Position numbers and translations under genes: made by a program. A stretch of DNA of 64,000 nt, taken from positions 372,376 to 436,375 of the forward strand of contig CAJINV010000002.1 of assembly GCA_905178155.1 (NCBI GenBank), given 5' to 3'. Under the pieces are notes generated by a model. The model made no database searches. It had not been told where the DNA came from and saw only the letters and a list, made by a program, of their open reading frames with translations. This document shows positions 12,357-23,835 of the stretch, one piece after another; position 1 is the stretch's first letter; each line of letters starts with the position of its first letter. The DNA comes from Amoebophrya sp. A120 (Eukaryota > Sar > Dinophyceae > Syndiniales > Amoebophryaceae).

Positions 12357-12774
12357 CCATGTGCTAGGCAGGTACGATAAGAACACACACCTTGTCGCAT
12401 GGGTCACAGAACTGTCGCAAGAAAGTACGGCCATCATCCCCCACACCATTGCCCGGGGCGTTCCTTTTCACATCTACTTAGAGCGACCCAGGGGAATGAA
12501 AGGCCGGCGACTGCCGGCTTTTAAGGGCCACCAGGTAGCAGCACAGAAAGCTGGCAGATGTAGATTGCAAAGGTAGAGAGGAAGAACGTTGGCGGCCCGA
12601 AGGGCCGCCGAGCGAAAATTTTCGCCAGTGCCAGGCGCCCACCCAGTAAGCAAAATTCGAGACCGACCGAACGAGCAAGGAGAGAGTCCCGAAGAGAAAA
12701 AAAGCGCTTCTGTGATGACGCAACTTTTCAGATTTTGACGCCAAGCTTTTCAATTTCAAATGAAGGTCATAAAC

Positions 12775-12852
12775 AGGTCCGAATTAGGTCAGAAATCCAG
12801 AATGTAATATAGGGACGGGATTTCTGACCTAATTCTGACCTAATTCGGACCT
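12775..12852. repeat. Foldback (imperfect palindrome)
   Basis: The arm at 12775-12798 (AGGTCCGAATTAGGTCAGAA plus four bases) pairs with 12818-12852, which carries an extra direct copy of CTGACCTAATT. Duplicate at 17721-17798. Confidence 0.8.
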
Positions 12853-12920
12853 TTTTCTGACCTCCATTTCAAATTGAGCCGAAGACCATGATCTTCGTTC
12901 CAAATTGGGCCAGACCCACT

Positions 12921-13120
12921 GATCGCGATTTCAAATTGATGATCGCGATTTCAAATTGATGATCGCGATTTCAAATTGGTGATCGCGATTTCAAATTGGT
13001 GATCGCGATTTCAAATTGATGATCGCCATTTCAAATGCCTGATCGGCATTTCAAATGGGCGATCTCCATTTCAAATCGCTGACCGCAATTCCAACTTGAC
13101 GATCTTCATTCCAAAACCCA
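12921..13120. repeat. 20-bp tandem array, ten units
   Basis: Ten contiguous units of GATCGCGATTTCAAATTGAT or close variants, most alike on the left and decaying to the right. No unique spacers, so it is a minisatellite and not CRISPR. Duplicate at 17867-18066. Confidence 0.85.
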
Positions 13121-13420
13121 CACCAGGCCACTCAAAGCTCTCTCCAGAGCTGTGCCGCCGTATGGGCGTAGCTTGTTTTGGTGCCACACCAAGGCGAGCT
13201 CTATCGCGGGGAACCATGGGAGTGCGCTGCGGGGCACAACGGTGGGCCTAATTTGCAATGCCAAAACGAGCTCTGGCTCCCGCAATGCCCGCGCGTGCTC
13301 TCGAAAGGGAGCGCTGCTTTTTCAAAAACCCTGTCCGTCCCAATATCGTCAACAATTGGCCAACATTCTATTCTGCGCCAGTTGGTACAGCGTTAAGGAA
13401 CACACACCTTGTCGCATGGG

Positions 13421-13783
13421 TTACAGAACTGTCTGGTCCCGCCACGTACGCGTGTCAATCGACGGAAACCAAGTAGTGAAGGCGGTGTAGAGATCGCGCA
13501 GCACTACGTAGTCCCTCTCGAGTCCTCGCTCGCGCGTTTGCTGCTGTTGTTCCAAGGTTTCTTCCTCTCGATGCTCCCCCGGGGTTTCTTCCTGCACTCC
13601 GAGGTTTCTTCCGGCACTCTGCAATGCGCGAACGTTCGCGATTTGGATTCGGACGGCGTCCGGTTCAAAATCAGGCGGGGCGAAGTTATGATCTCTGAGG
13701 TAGGGTTCCAAATCCAATTGCCCAAAAGCGTACGCGTTCGCATTCGCAAAATAAGTTTGGCATCGCTTGGAAAAAAACAACAT
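13421..13783 (-). CDS. Hypothetical protein or exon
   Basis: A 120-codon frame with coding-like composition: AFGQLDLEPYLRDHNFAPPD near the start, then a Gln/Glu-rich helical stretch and DYVVLRDLYTAFTTWFPS before the stop. No family recognised. The start (Met at 13783) is the first in frame and may be internal to a larger gene. The stop falls in the 36-bp direct repeat, so the 3' end may have been created by that rearrangement. An identical copy lies at 18367-18729. Confidence 0.4.
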   Translation of the reverse strand: MLFFSKRCQTYFANANAYAFGQLDLEPYLRDHNFAPPDFEPDAVRIQIANVRALQSAGRNLGVQEETPGEHREEETLEQQQQTRERGLERDYVVLRDLYTAFTTWFPSIDTRTWRDQTVL

Positions 13784-15174
13784 CCCAGAGTACCCATTAC
13801 CAGCTAATAGACAATTTCTTCAGCGGAGCTGAAGAAAAGGCACATCAATCGCCTTCGGCTTTATTTGCACGCGCATCTAATACTTCTATTTTCTCGGCCT
13901 CGGCGGCTCCAGATCATAGAAATTTCGTACTTTGAGTTCTGCACGGACGATTCCGTTGTATCAAATGCATATAATCATTGAGGAAGAGCAGGAACTGTAA
14001 TGGATAAGTGTTAGGGCAAAGAGAGTATAACAAGAAGTGCTCGAATGCCTATCGCTACGTTTGTTGACACCCTTCGCGGCCGATGCACTTTACAGGCAAC
14101 AAAAACGGTTTGCGAGTGCAGGCGCTTTTTGTTTATCCAAGCAAACTCTAACTTGCGGGCGTACTTCAGACTCTTTGATGTGCCCTTGATGCGTGCTGCT
14201 GGGATGATTCATACGCAGCGTAGGTTGTAGACAAGGCGCATGCGGCTGTGTTGGGTATCATCCCCGGCGATGTTATAAATGTTATGCACCACAAAGGCAA
14301 ATGTCAGCACCAATAAAGCTTTTGCATGAAATACGGCCGACCACCACCCGCGCTGCCGCTTTGCAGCAGCAGCAGCAGCAACATCCAAGAAACCTCTCTG
14401 GAGTTGAGCTGGGCCGGCAGGGTAGCTGCGTAAAGCAGAGCGAGGGTGGTTTTGATGTAGATCCAATACATATGCCCACCCTCATCTCCGCAAGGGCATA
14501 GGCTCATCCCCCACAGAGAGGCCGCGTGGTTCTCGTACTTCTATACACTTACAGAGATATTACCCAGGCGGCAACACATATTAGCTTTCGAAATATATAA
14601 ACAGAGAAAACGCTTACAATTGCCACGGCGGCCGTGGGTGTGGTCTGTCAGGCAACCTGCGACAAAATGAATGAGCCACGAAAAAGATCATGCATGGCAA
14701 TAGCATCTAAATCTAATTGCCGACATTGACAAATTTTCGATTTGTACATCTGGGTCCTGTAAAATTCATCCTCGTCAAGAGATCCCGTGTCCGATATGCT
14801 GAACTCAAACGCACCCACCTAGATCAGCTATATCGTTTTTTCTGTAATCTGCAGACGCCTTCTGTAGTTCACATTCACGCCTTTGCTCACGCATTAGAGA
14901 AAGAATTTCTGCCAACGCTAGATCTAAAATAGAAAAAACTGCCTTCTCTGTACTGCAGCCACCCTCAAGATTCTATATTTCACACATCAGAAGTAACGCC
15001 ACACAAAAAAGGCTGTCGCCCTCTTTCCAGGGCCAGGCAAGGTCGTGCACAGTAGTAACAGCAATAAATGGCTACCATCTAGTGCTAGAGGTGGAGGCAA
15101 TTGTGTACTCTGATGGCCATAAGCATAACATGATACAATGCGTATGCGGGTGGTAGAAGTCAAATATTTATGAA

Positions 15175-15771
15175 CTACTTCTCATGCATAAGTATACCAA
15201 TGTTGGCTCGCCAATGGGCGTGCGTTTTTTCTAGTTTTTCCATTTGGATACCTAACTCATTTGGAAAACCACCTTCTGTGAGGAGGCCGCGCTGCCGCTG
15301 CCGACCGCGCCCTCCGCCACTAGTGACGGGCACTCGTGCTCCTTGCGTTGAGGCAGGCGGGGTAAAGGCACTTCTTGCTGCGGCGCGTGGGCCGGGAGGC
15401 GGAGAGCCCGGTGAAAGATCGCCAATACCAGCTGCTCCCCTGGGTCCGGGAGGCGGTGAATTTGGACGCGCGGCGGCCTTCTGTGGCGGAGAATCGAAGG
15501 CCCAGTTGTCCACGGCACGCGGACGCGGACCCGGTGGCGGGGAATCGGCGTTATGTGTGGAAGCCCTGCGCCCCTCGGCGGGAGAGCCCGAGCCCGCGCG
15601 GTTCGTGCTGCTCCCAGCACCGACCTGCACTTTCTTCTTACCAAACGAAACGGCCTCACAGAAACTCCACCCGACCTCCGTCTGGCTGCTGGTGCCGAGA
15701 AGCAAACCAGCCGGCGCACCGAGCCTCCGCAGCCCGCGGCGAGGACAGGTCGAGGCAGAGGACCGCGTCAT
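15175..15771 (-). CDS. Member of a small protein family with conserved N-terminus (copy 1)
   Basis: 198 codons, single exon. Residues 1-48 (CPRRGLRRLGAPAGLLLG, then EVGWSFCEAVSFGKKK) closely match the start of the gene at 24437-24913, including sequence just upstream of the ATG (ACATCAAGA). Downstream the two diverge: here a Pro/Gly/Ser-rich region with repeated SPPPGPR and a short C-terminal helix ending GILMHEK. The shared start has a mildly hydrophobic segment, so it could be a targeting signal. Function unknown. A conserved leader with a variable body is seen in secreted effector families, but that reading is inference. Confidence 0.55.
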   Translation of the reverse strand: MTRSSASTCPRRGLRRLGAPAGLLLGTSSQTEVGWSFCEAVSFGKKKVQVGAGSSTNRAGSGSPAEGRRASTHNADSPPPGPRPRAVDNWAFDSPPQKAAARPNSPPPGPRGAAGIGDLSPGSPPPGPRAAARSAFTPPASTQGARVPVTSGGGRGRQRQRGLLTEGGFPNELGIQMEKLEKTHAHWRANIGILMHEK

Positions 15772-16892
15772 TCTTGATGTCGCTTGATATTTTATTCTTG
15801 CGAAAAGTTGCTGTTCCCTGTTCTTCCGGAAAAAGAAATTTCGTTTTTTTTGTCCCTCTTTGTTCGCGGATCCTCTACTTCAGGAACAGGGTCGGTCGTG
15901 TTGTATTGATGAAATTGTAGAAAGAGAACAAGAAAAAGTTTGTAAAAGTTAATTTTCTACTGAGTTCGTCTTCGTTGTAGTGCCGGTTCTTCTTGTTTTA
16001 CTTAGGGACGATAGCAGTAAAAGTATTGGTTTCTAGTCGGTTTAGAAGTACTACTAGGTTCCTTGGTTGTTTATTATTCTTGAGCGGCGGGTCTACTTTG
16101 CCCCCTAGAGGTGGACGCAGAGGCTGTAGGCTGTTACAACTTCAAAGGAAAACCACTGCAGCAGTTCGGACGGAGGATAATTTCTTATCTTTAAACCGTA
16201 TCAACCATGCTTGATCTTGATAGCGCAGCAAATTACGCTTGATATAGCATTGCGGATCATCACAGCCACGTATGTTGTTTGGTATCGATGACTGCCCCGG
16301 AAGAACGATGGCCTTTCGTTTCATGCAGGACTCCACACTTCTGATGGGACTATCAAGACTCTACGATTACTCGCACAACCATCCACCGACACTGTGTTCT
16401 TTTTCTGCAACAGAAATCCGAAATCCAAATTTTTGAAACCGAGTTTTCGTTTGCTCGGTCAGCACACTCTGGCCGGGTATACCTAGTCGTTGCGCATAGA
16501 TGTCTTGAGGCTGTGAAATGCAAATACTACCGAATTTTGTGTCGTGTTTAGAAGTACGCCTTTATTTTACACCAACATGGTCAGCTTCTGGTGCTGTCAA
16601 TTGTATGCAGCCCGACGATAAGACGACGACCACCACCGTCACCGACAGCTTCAACCGATCGTAGCTGCGGTCTTCAGAGGAGACCTGCAACTGCAGCATT
16701 TTCGTGCTCAATGGAAGAGTACGCCACGTCGCTGATGCGACTACACTTTTTTCAATCTTCCTCCCCGTCCCTGCAACTGCAGGCACAGAAAAGGTTTTTT
16801 ACCTTGCGGCCTACTTCGGGTTTGGAATATCTTTAAACGAAGCAAAATTGTCTGTGTCAGGAGGTACTTATCACGTACAGCTACAATACATA

Positions 16893-16914
16893 CATACATA
16901 CATACATACAGATG
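16893..16914. repeat. ATAC microsatellite
   Basis: Four-base units CATA/TACA repeated about five times; duplicate near 21839. Confidence 0.8.
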
Positions 16915-16989
16915 CACTTTGCCCTGTGTCTGGGGTACGTGCCGCTCGATTTTTGATCGTGACACCGGGAAAGCGATCCACCCAAACGA

Positions 16990-17067
16990 NTGCAGGCGAA
17001 GGAAAAACAAGTATGATGAAAACTGCACACGGTCGTGCCAGTTCGTACATCAGTCATCTGCCGTCCT
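16990..17067. other. Join between the two large repeats, with an N
   Basis: A single undetermined base at 16990 directly follows copy 1, then 77 bases of unrelated sequence precede copy 2. This looks like a scaffold join. Confidence 0.7.
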
Positions 17068-17302
17068 TATGGCGTTCTCAAACGTTACATTCTGAACTGT
17101 TACATGATTTGTCATGCAGAATTGCCTTCAGAATCTACACCATCAAGCTGCTTCGCATGACAAATTCTCAGAGGGCCAAGCAGGACGATAATCGGCGCCA
17201 GATGTGTCATGCAAGACGCGCAAGATCTCTCCTATCACTTGTGCCATTCTTCCATCACAAATTCACGTAACACTTGAGAATGTAACAGTTGAAAACGCCA
17301 TA
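17068..17302. mobile_element. Introner family L (copy 2)
   Basis: Identical to 12122-12356. The right flank is CCATG but the left flank is GTCCT, so the target repeat is broken. Confidence 0.8.
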
Positions 17303-18366
17303 CCATGTGCTAGGCAGGTACGATAAGAACACACACCTTGTCGCATGGGTCACAGAACTGTCGCAAGAAAGTACGGCCATCATCCCCCACACCATTGCCC
17401 GGGGCGTTCCTTTTCACATCTACTTAGAGCGACCCAGGGGAATGAAAGGCCGGCGACTGCCGGCTTTTAAGGGCCACCAGGTAGCAGCACAGAAAGCTGG
17501 CAGATGTAGATTGCAAAGGTAGAGAGGAAGAACGTTGGCGGCCCGAAGGGCCGCCGAGCGAAAATTTTCGCCAGTGCCAGGCGCCCACCCAGTAAGCAAA
17601 ATTCGAGACCGACCGAACGAGCAAGGAGAGAGTCCCGAAGAGAAAAAAAGCGCTTCTGTGATGACGCAACTTTTCAGATTTTGACGCCAAGCTTTTCAAT
17701 TTCAAATGAAGGTCATAAACAGGTCCGAATTAGGTCAGAAATCCAGAATGTAATATAGGGACGGGATTTCTGACCTAATTCTGACCTAATTCGGACCTTT
17801 TTCTGACCTCCATTTCAAATTGAGCCGAAGACCATGATCTTCGTTCCAAATTGGGCCAGACCCACTGATCGCGATTTCAAATTGATGATCGCGATTTCAA
17901 ATTGATGATCGCGATTTCAAATTGGTGATCGCGATTTCAAATTGGTGATCGCGATTTCAAATTGATGATCGCCATTTCAAATGCCTGATCGGCATTTCAA
18001 ATGGGCGATCTCCATTTCAAATCGCTGACCGCAATTCCAACTTGACGATCTTCATTCCAAAACCCACACCAGGCCACTCAAAGCTCTCTCCAGAGCTGTG
18101 CCGCCGTATGGGCGTAGCTTGTTTTGGTGCCACACCAAGGCGAGCTCTATCGCGGGGAACCATGGGAGTGCGCTGCGGGGCACAACGGTGGGCCTAATTT
18201 GCAATGCCAAAACGAGCTCTGGCTCCCGCAATGCCCGCGCGTGCTCTCGAAAGGGAGCGCTGCTTTTTCAAAAACCCTGTCCGTCCCAATATCGTCAACA
18301 ATTGGCCAACATTCTATTCTGCGCCAGTTGGTACAGCGTTAAGGAACACACACCTTGTCGCATGGG

Positions 18367-18729
18367 TTACAGAACTGTCTGGTCCCGCCACGTACGCGTG
18401 TCAATCGACGGAAACCAAGTAGTGAAGGCGGTGTAGAGATCGCGCAGCACTACGTAGTCCCTCTCGAGTCCTCGCTCGCGCGTTTGCTGCTGTTGTTCCA
18501 AGGTTTCTTCCTCTCGATGCTCCCCCGGGGTTTCTTCCTGCACTCCGAGGTTTCTTCCGGCACTCTGCAATGCGCGAACGTTCGCGATTTGGATTCGGAC
18601 GGCGTCCGGTTCAAAATCAGGCGGGGCGAAGTTATGATCTCTGAGGTAGGGTTCCAAATCCAATTGCCCAAAAGCGTACGCGTTCGCATTCGCAAAATAA
18701 GTTTGGCATCGCTTGGAAAAAAACAACAT
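18367..18729 (-). CDS. Hypothetical protein (copy of 13421-13783)
   Basis: Identical 120-codon frame. If the large repeat is an assembly artefact, this is the same locus. Confidence 0.35.
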   Translation of the reverse strand: MLFFSKRCQTYFANANAYAFGQLDLEPYLRDHNFAPPDFEPDAVRIQIANVRALQSAGRNLGVQEETPGEHREEETLEQQQQTRERGLERDYVVLRDLYTAFTTWFPSIDTRTWRDQTVL

Positions 18730-20120
18730 CCCAGAGTACCCATTACCAGCTAATAGACAATTTCTTCAGCGGAGCTGAAGAAAAGGCACATCAATCGCCT
18801 TCGGCTTTATTTGCACGCGCATCTAATACTTCTATTTTCTCGGCCTCGGCGGCTCCAGATCATAGAAATTTCGTACTTTGAGTTCTGCACGGACGATTCC
18901 GTTGTATCAAATGCATATAATCATTGAGGAAGAGCAGGAACTGTAATGGATAAGTGTTAGGGCAAAGAGAGTATAACAAGAAGTGCTCGAATGCCTATCG
19001 CTACGTTTGTTGACACCCTTCGCGGCCGATGCACTTTACAGGCAACAAAAACGGTTTGCGAGTGCAGGCGCTTTTTGTTTATCCAAGCAAACTCTAACTT
19101 GCGGGCGTACTTCAGACTCTTTGATGTGCCCTTGATGCGTGCTGCTGGGATGATTCATACGCAGCGTAGGTTGTAGACAAGGCGCATGCGGCTGTGTTGG
19201 GTATCATCCCCGGCGATGTTATAAATGTTATGCACCACAAAGGCAAATGTCAGCACCAATAAAGCTTTTGCATGAAATACGGCCGACCACCACCCGCGCT
19301 GCCGCTTTGCAGCAGCAGCAGCAGCAACATCCAAGAAACCTCTCTGGAGTTGAGCTGGGCCGGCAGGGTAGCTGCGTAAAGCAGAGCGAGGGTGGTTTTG
19401 ATGTAGATCCAATACATATGCCCACCCTCATCTCCGCAAGGGCATAGGCTCATCCCCCACAGAGAGGCCGCGTGGTTCTCGTACTTCTATACACTTACAG
19501 AGATATTACCCAGGCGGCAACACATATTAGCTTTCGAAATATATAAACAGAGAAAACGCTTACAATTGCCACGGCGGCCGTGGGTGTGGTCTGTCAGGCA
19601 ACCTGCGACAAAATGAATGAGCCACGAAAAAGATCATGCATGGCAATAGCATCTAAATCTAATTGCCGACATTGACAAATTTTCGATTTGTACATCTGGG
19701 TCCTGTAAAATTCATCCTCGTCAAGAGATCCCGTGTCCGATATGCTGAACTCAAACGCACCCACCTAGATCAGCTATATCGTTTTTTCTGTAATCTGCAG
19801 ACGCCTTCTGTAGTTCACATTCACGCCTTTGCTCACGCATTAGAGAAAGAATTTCTGCCAACGCTAGATCTAAAATAGAAAAAACTGCCTTCTCTGTACT
19901 GCAGCCACCCTCAAGATTCTATATTTCACACATCAGAAGTAACGCCACACAAAAAAGGCTGTCGCCCTCTTTCCAGGGCCAGGCAAGGTCGTGCACAGTA
20001 GTAACAGCAATAAATGGCTACCATCTAGTGCTAGAGGTGGAGGCAATTGTGTACTCTGATGGCCATAAGCATAACATGATACAATGCGTATGCGGGTGGT
20101 AGAAGTCAAATATTTATGAA

Positions 20121-20717
20121 CTACTTCTCATGCATAAGTATACCAATGTTGGCTCGCCAATGGGCGTGCGTTTTTTCTAGTTTTTCCATTTGGATACCTA
20201 ACTCATTTGGAAAACCACCTTCTGTGAGGAGGCCGCGCTGCCGCTGCCGACCGCGCCCTCCGCCACTAGTGACGGGCACTCGTGCTCCTTGCGTTGAGGC
20301 AGGCGGGGTAAAGGCACTTCTTGCTGCGGCGCGTGGGCCGGGAGGCGGAGAGCCCGGTGAAAGATCGCCAATACCAGCTGCTCCCCTGGGTCCGGGAGGC
20401 GGTGAATTTGGACGCGCGGCGGCCTTCTGTGGCGGAGAATCGAAGGCCCAGTTGTCCACGGCACGCGGACGCGGACCCGGTGGCGGGGAATCGGCGTTAT
20501 GTGTGGAAGCCCTGCGCCCCTCGGCGGGAGAGCCCGAGCCCGCGCGGTTCGTGCTGCTCCCAGCACCGACCTGCACTTTCTTCTTACCAAACGAAACGGC
20601 CTCACAGAAACTCCACCCGACCTCCGTCTGGCTGCTGGTGCCGAGAAGCAAACCAGCCGGCGCACCGAGCCTCCGCAGCCCGCGGCGAGGACAGGTCGAG
20701 GCAGAGGACCGCGTCAT
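20121..20717 (-). CDS. Conserved-N-terminus family protein (copy of 15175-15771)
   Basis: Identical 198-codon frame within the second large repeat; real as a second gene only if the duplication is real. Confidence 0.45.
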   Translation of the reverse strand: MTRSSASTCPRRGLRRLGAPAGLLLGTSSQTEVGWSFCEAVSFGKKKVQVGAGSSTNRAGSGSPAEGRRASTHNADSPPPGPRPRAVDNWAFDSPPQKAAARPNSPPPGPRGAAGIGDLSPGSPPPGPRAAARSAFTPPASTQGARVPVTSGGGRGRQRQRGLLTEGGFPNELGIQMEKLEKTHAHWRANIGILMHEK

Positions 20718-21935
20718 TCTTGATGTCGCTTGATATTTTATTCTTGCGAAAAGTTGCTGTTCCCTGTTCTTCCGGAAAAAGAAATTTCGTTTTTTTTGTC
20801 CCTCTTTGTTCGCGGATCCTCTACTTCAGGAACAGGGTCGGTCGTGTTGTATTGATGAAATTGTAGAAAGAGAACAAGAAAAAGTTTGTAAAAGTTAATT
20901 TTCTACTGAGTTCGTCTTCGTTGTAGTGCCGGTTCTTCTTGTTTTACTTAGGGACGATAGCAGTAAAAGTATTGGTTTCTAGTCGGTTTAGAAGTACTAC
21001 TAGGTTCCTTGGTTGTTTATTATTCTTGAGCGGCGGGTCTACTTTGCCCCCTAGAGGTGGACGCAGAGGCTGTAGGCTGTTACAACTTCAAAGGAAAACC
21101 ACTGCAGCAGTTCGGACGGAGGATAATTTCTTATCTTTAAACCGTATCAACCATGCTTGATCTTGATAGCGCAGCAAATTACGCTTGATATAGCATTGCG
21201 GATCATCACAGCCACGTATGTTGTTTGGTATCGATGACTGCCCCGGAAGAACGATGGCCTTTCGTTTCATGCAGGACTCCACACTTCTGATGGGACTATC
21301 AAGACTCTACGATTACTCGCACAACCATCCACCGACACTGTGTTCTTTTTCTGCAACAGAAATCCGAAATCCAAATTTTTGAAACCGAGTTTTCGTTTGC
21401 TCGGTCAGCACACTCTGGCCGGGTATACCTAGTCGTTGCGCATAGATGTCTTGAGGCTGTGAAATGCAAATACTACCGAATTTTGTGTCGTGTTTAGAAG
21501 TACGCCTTTATTTTACACCAACATGGTCAGCTTCTGGTGCTGTCAATTGTATGCAGCCCGACGATAAGACGACGACCACCACCGTCACCGACAGCTTCAA
21601 CCGATCGTAGCTGCGGTCTTCAGAGGAGACCTGCAACTGCAGCATTTTCGTGCTCAATGGAAGAGTACGCCACGTCGCTGATGCGACTACACTTTTTTCA
21701 ATCTTCCTCCCCGTCCCTGCAACTGCAGGCACAGAAAAGGTTTTTTACCTTGCGGCCTACTTCGGGTTTGGAATATCTTTAAACGAAGCAAAATTGTCTG
21801 TGTCAGGAGGTACTTATCACGTACAGCTACAATACATACATACATACATACATACAGATGCACTTTGCCCTGTGTCTGGGGTACGTGCCGCTCGATTTTT
21901 GATCGTGACACCGGGAAAGCGATCCACCCAAACGA

Positions 21936-23060
21936 TTTGTACGGACGAGCAAGGGTGTGAAGCTACCCTCTGCGTTCGCCATGGGGCTGGCTAGGCCCGG
22001 CGAACAGCACAAGAGGTGAACATCGGAGCCGGGAGGAGCCTATGCGACCCCTAGGGGGGCGGGCGTACTTAAACGCTCCGGCAATCTCTATTCCTTGTTC
22101 CTGACGGCCACATCAAGGCGATTCTCGCTGCTGGCGCCGTGTTGCTCGATTCTGCCGCGAAGTGCCGGCGCACATCGGTCACAAGCTACTGGCCTGTAGG
22201 TGATGCGGTCGGGGGGCATCCTGCGCTTTCGCGGATGCTTTGCGCCCTCCTCGTCTGCCCAGCTTCTTAGACAGAAGAGGAGGGGCGCCGCAATGCTCTC
22301 CCGTCTGGGCTCGGTCGCATTCCTCACAAGGCCCGCGCGATTCGAAAGACAGAGGGAAGACAAGCTACTAAAGATAACGGGTCCCCGGCGAAGCCGGTGC
22401 CACCACACACAGCAGTCCTGCCACGCGGGCGAAGAACTGGGGCAGCTCCCGGCTTCCTCTTGTTGGTTCTCGGCAGTCGCGGCCCTTCGTGCCGTCAGCG
22501 CCTGCGCTTGGCGTGCGTCCCTATTGCTGCAGAGGCCGCGTGCTCTGACGCGCCACCTCCGCCTCAGGGTTGCGCCGTTGCGCCTGGTGCTTGCGAGCGC
22601 TGAGGGGCGCGCGCGGTAGCTAGCTAGCTGCTGGCCAACCTAACTGCGTTGAGACCCGCACCCAGGAAGCCGGGGCCGGTGTGTCTAGCTCCCTGCGGGA
22701 AGCAGGCTGCGTCTCGCTCAATGTCTTCCGCTACGTGGTCGGCTATGCGAAGAGACTTTTGCACCAGCTGCGAGCTCGTGCTAGGCGCCCCTCCCTACAA
22801 GGGCGAGGCGTTTTGTTCTAATTAACTAGCATCCGATAGCTTCCCTTCCCCGCAAGGGCGGGCTGTTCGTTAGCAAGACTGACAGACTTTCTGTGTCCGA
22901 AGTCTGTGCTATGATGTAGTTCGCAGCCGAACAATTGACTACCTGCTGGTAGCCCCCCTTCCCTGCAAGGGCGGGGTACAGCTACAATACGTACTAGTAC
23001 CTGTAGCAGGTACATGTAGCGTCTGTGGCACGACAAGATGCTAGCACCTGGCTACAGTGC
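21936..23060. other. GC-rich region without a supported gene
   Basis: Clearly richer in GC than its surroundings. Contains small similar foldbacks around CAAGGGCGGG and CAAGGGCGAG near 22795, 22850 and 22965. All frames are open in places because of base composition, so the frames at 22200-22619 and 22088-22408 are not called. No rRNA or tRNA signature was recognised. Confidence 0.4.
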
Positions 23061-23196
23061 GTTCTTGTTTCTCCAAACCATATATGCTTGGCGTCGTACC
23101 CAATGACGCACTGCTGTGTCTTACGGCATCAAGATCGCAACAGCTCACAATCTAAGAAACGACTGAACTAACAAAATTGCACGACTCAGGTACTAC

Positions 23197-23835
23197 CTAA
23201 TGTCGTGCACTACTTGTTTCATGGGAAAAGAAAATGCGCAAACCCGGGCCCGGGAAATAATAAATATGCTCGATGCGACTTTGTTGTGTTTTGTGAGTTG
23301 CCCCTGCGGGGTCTGCTGTATTAATGCAAAAGCAAAAGATACGTTTCCTAGATAAGAACTGCTTCACAGGTTCACGTAAGCAAAAAGTTCTTGGCTCGTT
23401 CCAAAAGAGAATGAGAAAACTCGTCAAAGTAATATGCATACAACGCAAGGCCAAGGATGTGCTCGCGCCAAAGGCAATATCTGGACACACAGCACTCGGG
23501 CCAGAATGCTCAAACAATAGAGAAGAAGAGTTCTGACTTCCTTGGTGCTTCGAGAAGACTCCTCGGCGCCTTTTTTTTTTTCTAGATTTTCGCGCCGCCG
23601 GAGTGTCTGTCCTCACGGCCCGAGGGTTACTTACACGCGTAAGGGGGCCGGGCCTTTTATTTTGATGCATACCCACGCGCCCCCTGCGTAGCTCGGGCCG
23701 AAGTAGAGAAGAAGACAAATTTCGTGCGGCTTGTTGACCGTCCTGGGTGTTTCGTTCGAGCCGCAAACGCCATCGGCTACGGTGTAGAGCAATTTGAAAT
23801 ACAACACACAACCAGGAGAAGAATGCGGAAACCAT
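23197..23835 (-). CDS. Hypothetical protein with signal-like start
   Basis: 212 codons beginning MVSAFFSWLCVVFQIALH, a plausible signal peptide or anchor, followed by Arg-rich and Ser-rich sequence. A homopolymer run (T on the plus strand, near 23570) gives a Lys/Arg block, and the C-terminal half has Cys- and Phe-rich parts that look less like coding sequence. No family recognised. It may be a short gene whose true 3' end is nearer 23560, or chance. Confidence 0.3.
   Translation of the reverse strand: MVSAFFSWLCVVFQIALHRSRWRLRLERNTQDGQQAARNLSSSLLRPELRRGRVGMHQNKRPGPLTRVSNPRAVRTDTPAARKSRKKKRRRGVFSKHQGSQNSSSLLFEHSGPSAVCPDIAFGASTSLALRCMHITLTSFLILFWNEPRTFCLREPVKQFLSRKRIFCFCINTADPAGATHKTQQSRIEHIYYFPGPGLRIFFSHETSSARH

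Larger units (their letters stand above)
12381..13433. repeat. 1-kb segment bounded by 36-bp direct repeats
   Basis: The same 36 bases (GAACACACACCTTGTCGCAT followed by a shared 16 bases) lie at 12381-12416 and 13398-13433 with one mismatch. The segment between holds a foldback (12775-12852) and the 20-bp tandem array. The second copy of the large repeat contains the same arrangement at 17327-18379. Confidence 0.7.
12122..16989. repeat. 4868-bp direct repeat, copy 1
   Basis: Identical to 17068-21935 at an offset of 4946 as far as I compared, including every translated frame. The right end abuts the single N at 16990. The left end coincides with the first base of a family L introner. Contents: the introner, a foldback, a 20-bp tandem array, two coding candidates (13421-13783 and 15175-15771) and otherwise non-coding DNA. 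Confidence 0.9.
17068..21935. repeat. 4868-bp direct repeat, copy 2
   Basis: Copy of 12122-16989. Its left border is the first base of the family L element but lacks the CCATG target repeat found at copy 1, so this is the chimeric border. To the right it continues into GC-rich sequence. Confidence 0.9.

Noticed and set aside
12921..13120. CRISPR-like array
   Set aside because: The 20-bp units are contiguous with no unique spacers, and the setting is eukaryotic; it is a tandem minisatellite.
22200..22619. 139-codon plus-strand frame as a gene
   Set aside because: GC-rich sequence leaves all frames open; the Arg/Leu/Ala-rich product has no recognisable features.
22650..23000. tRNA, 5S or spliced-leader RNA in the hairpin-rich GC region
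   Set aside because: No A/B-box pair, cloverleaf or recognisable leader sequence could be found by eye.
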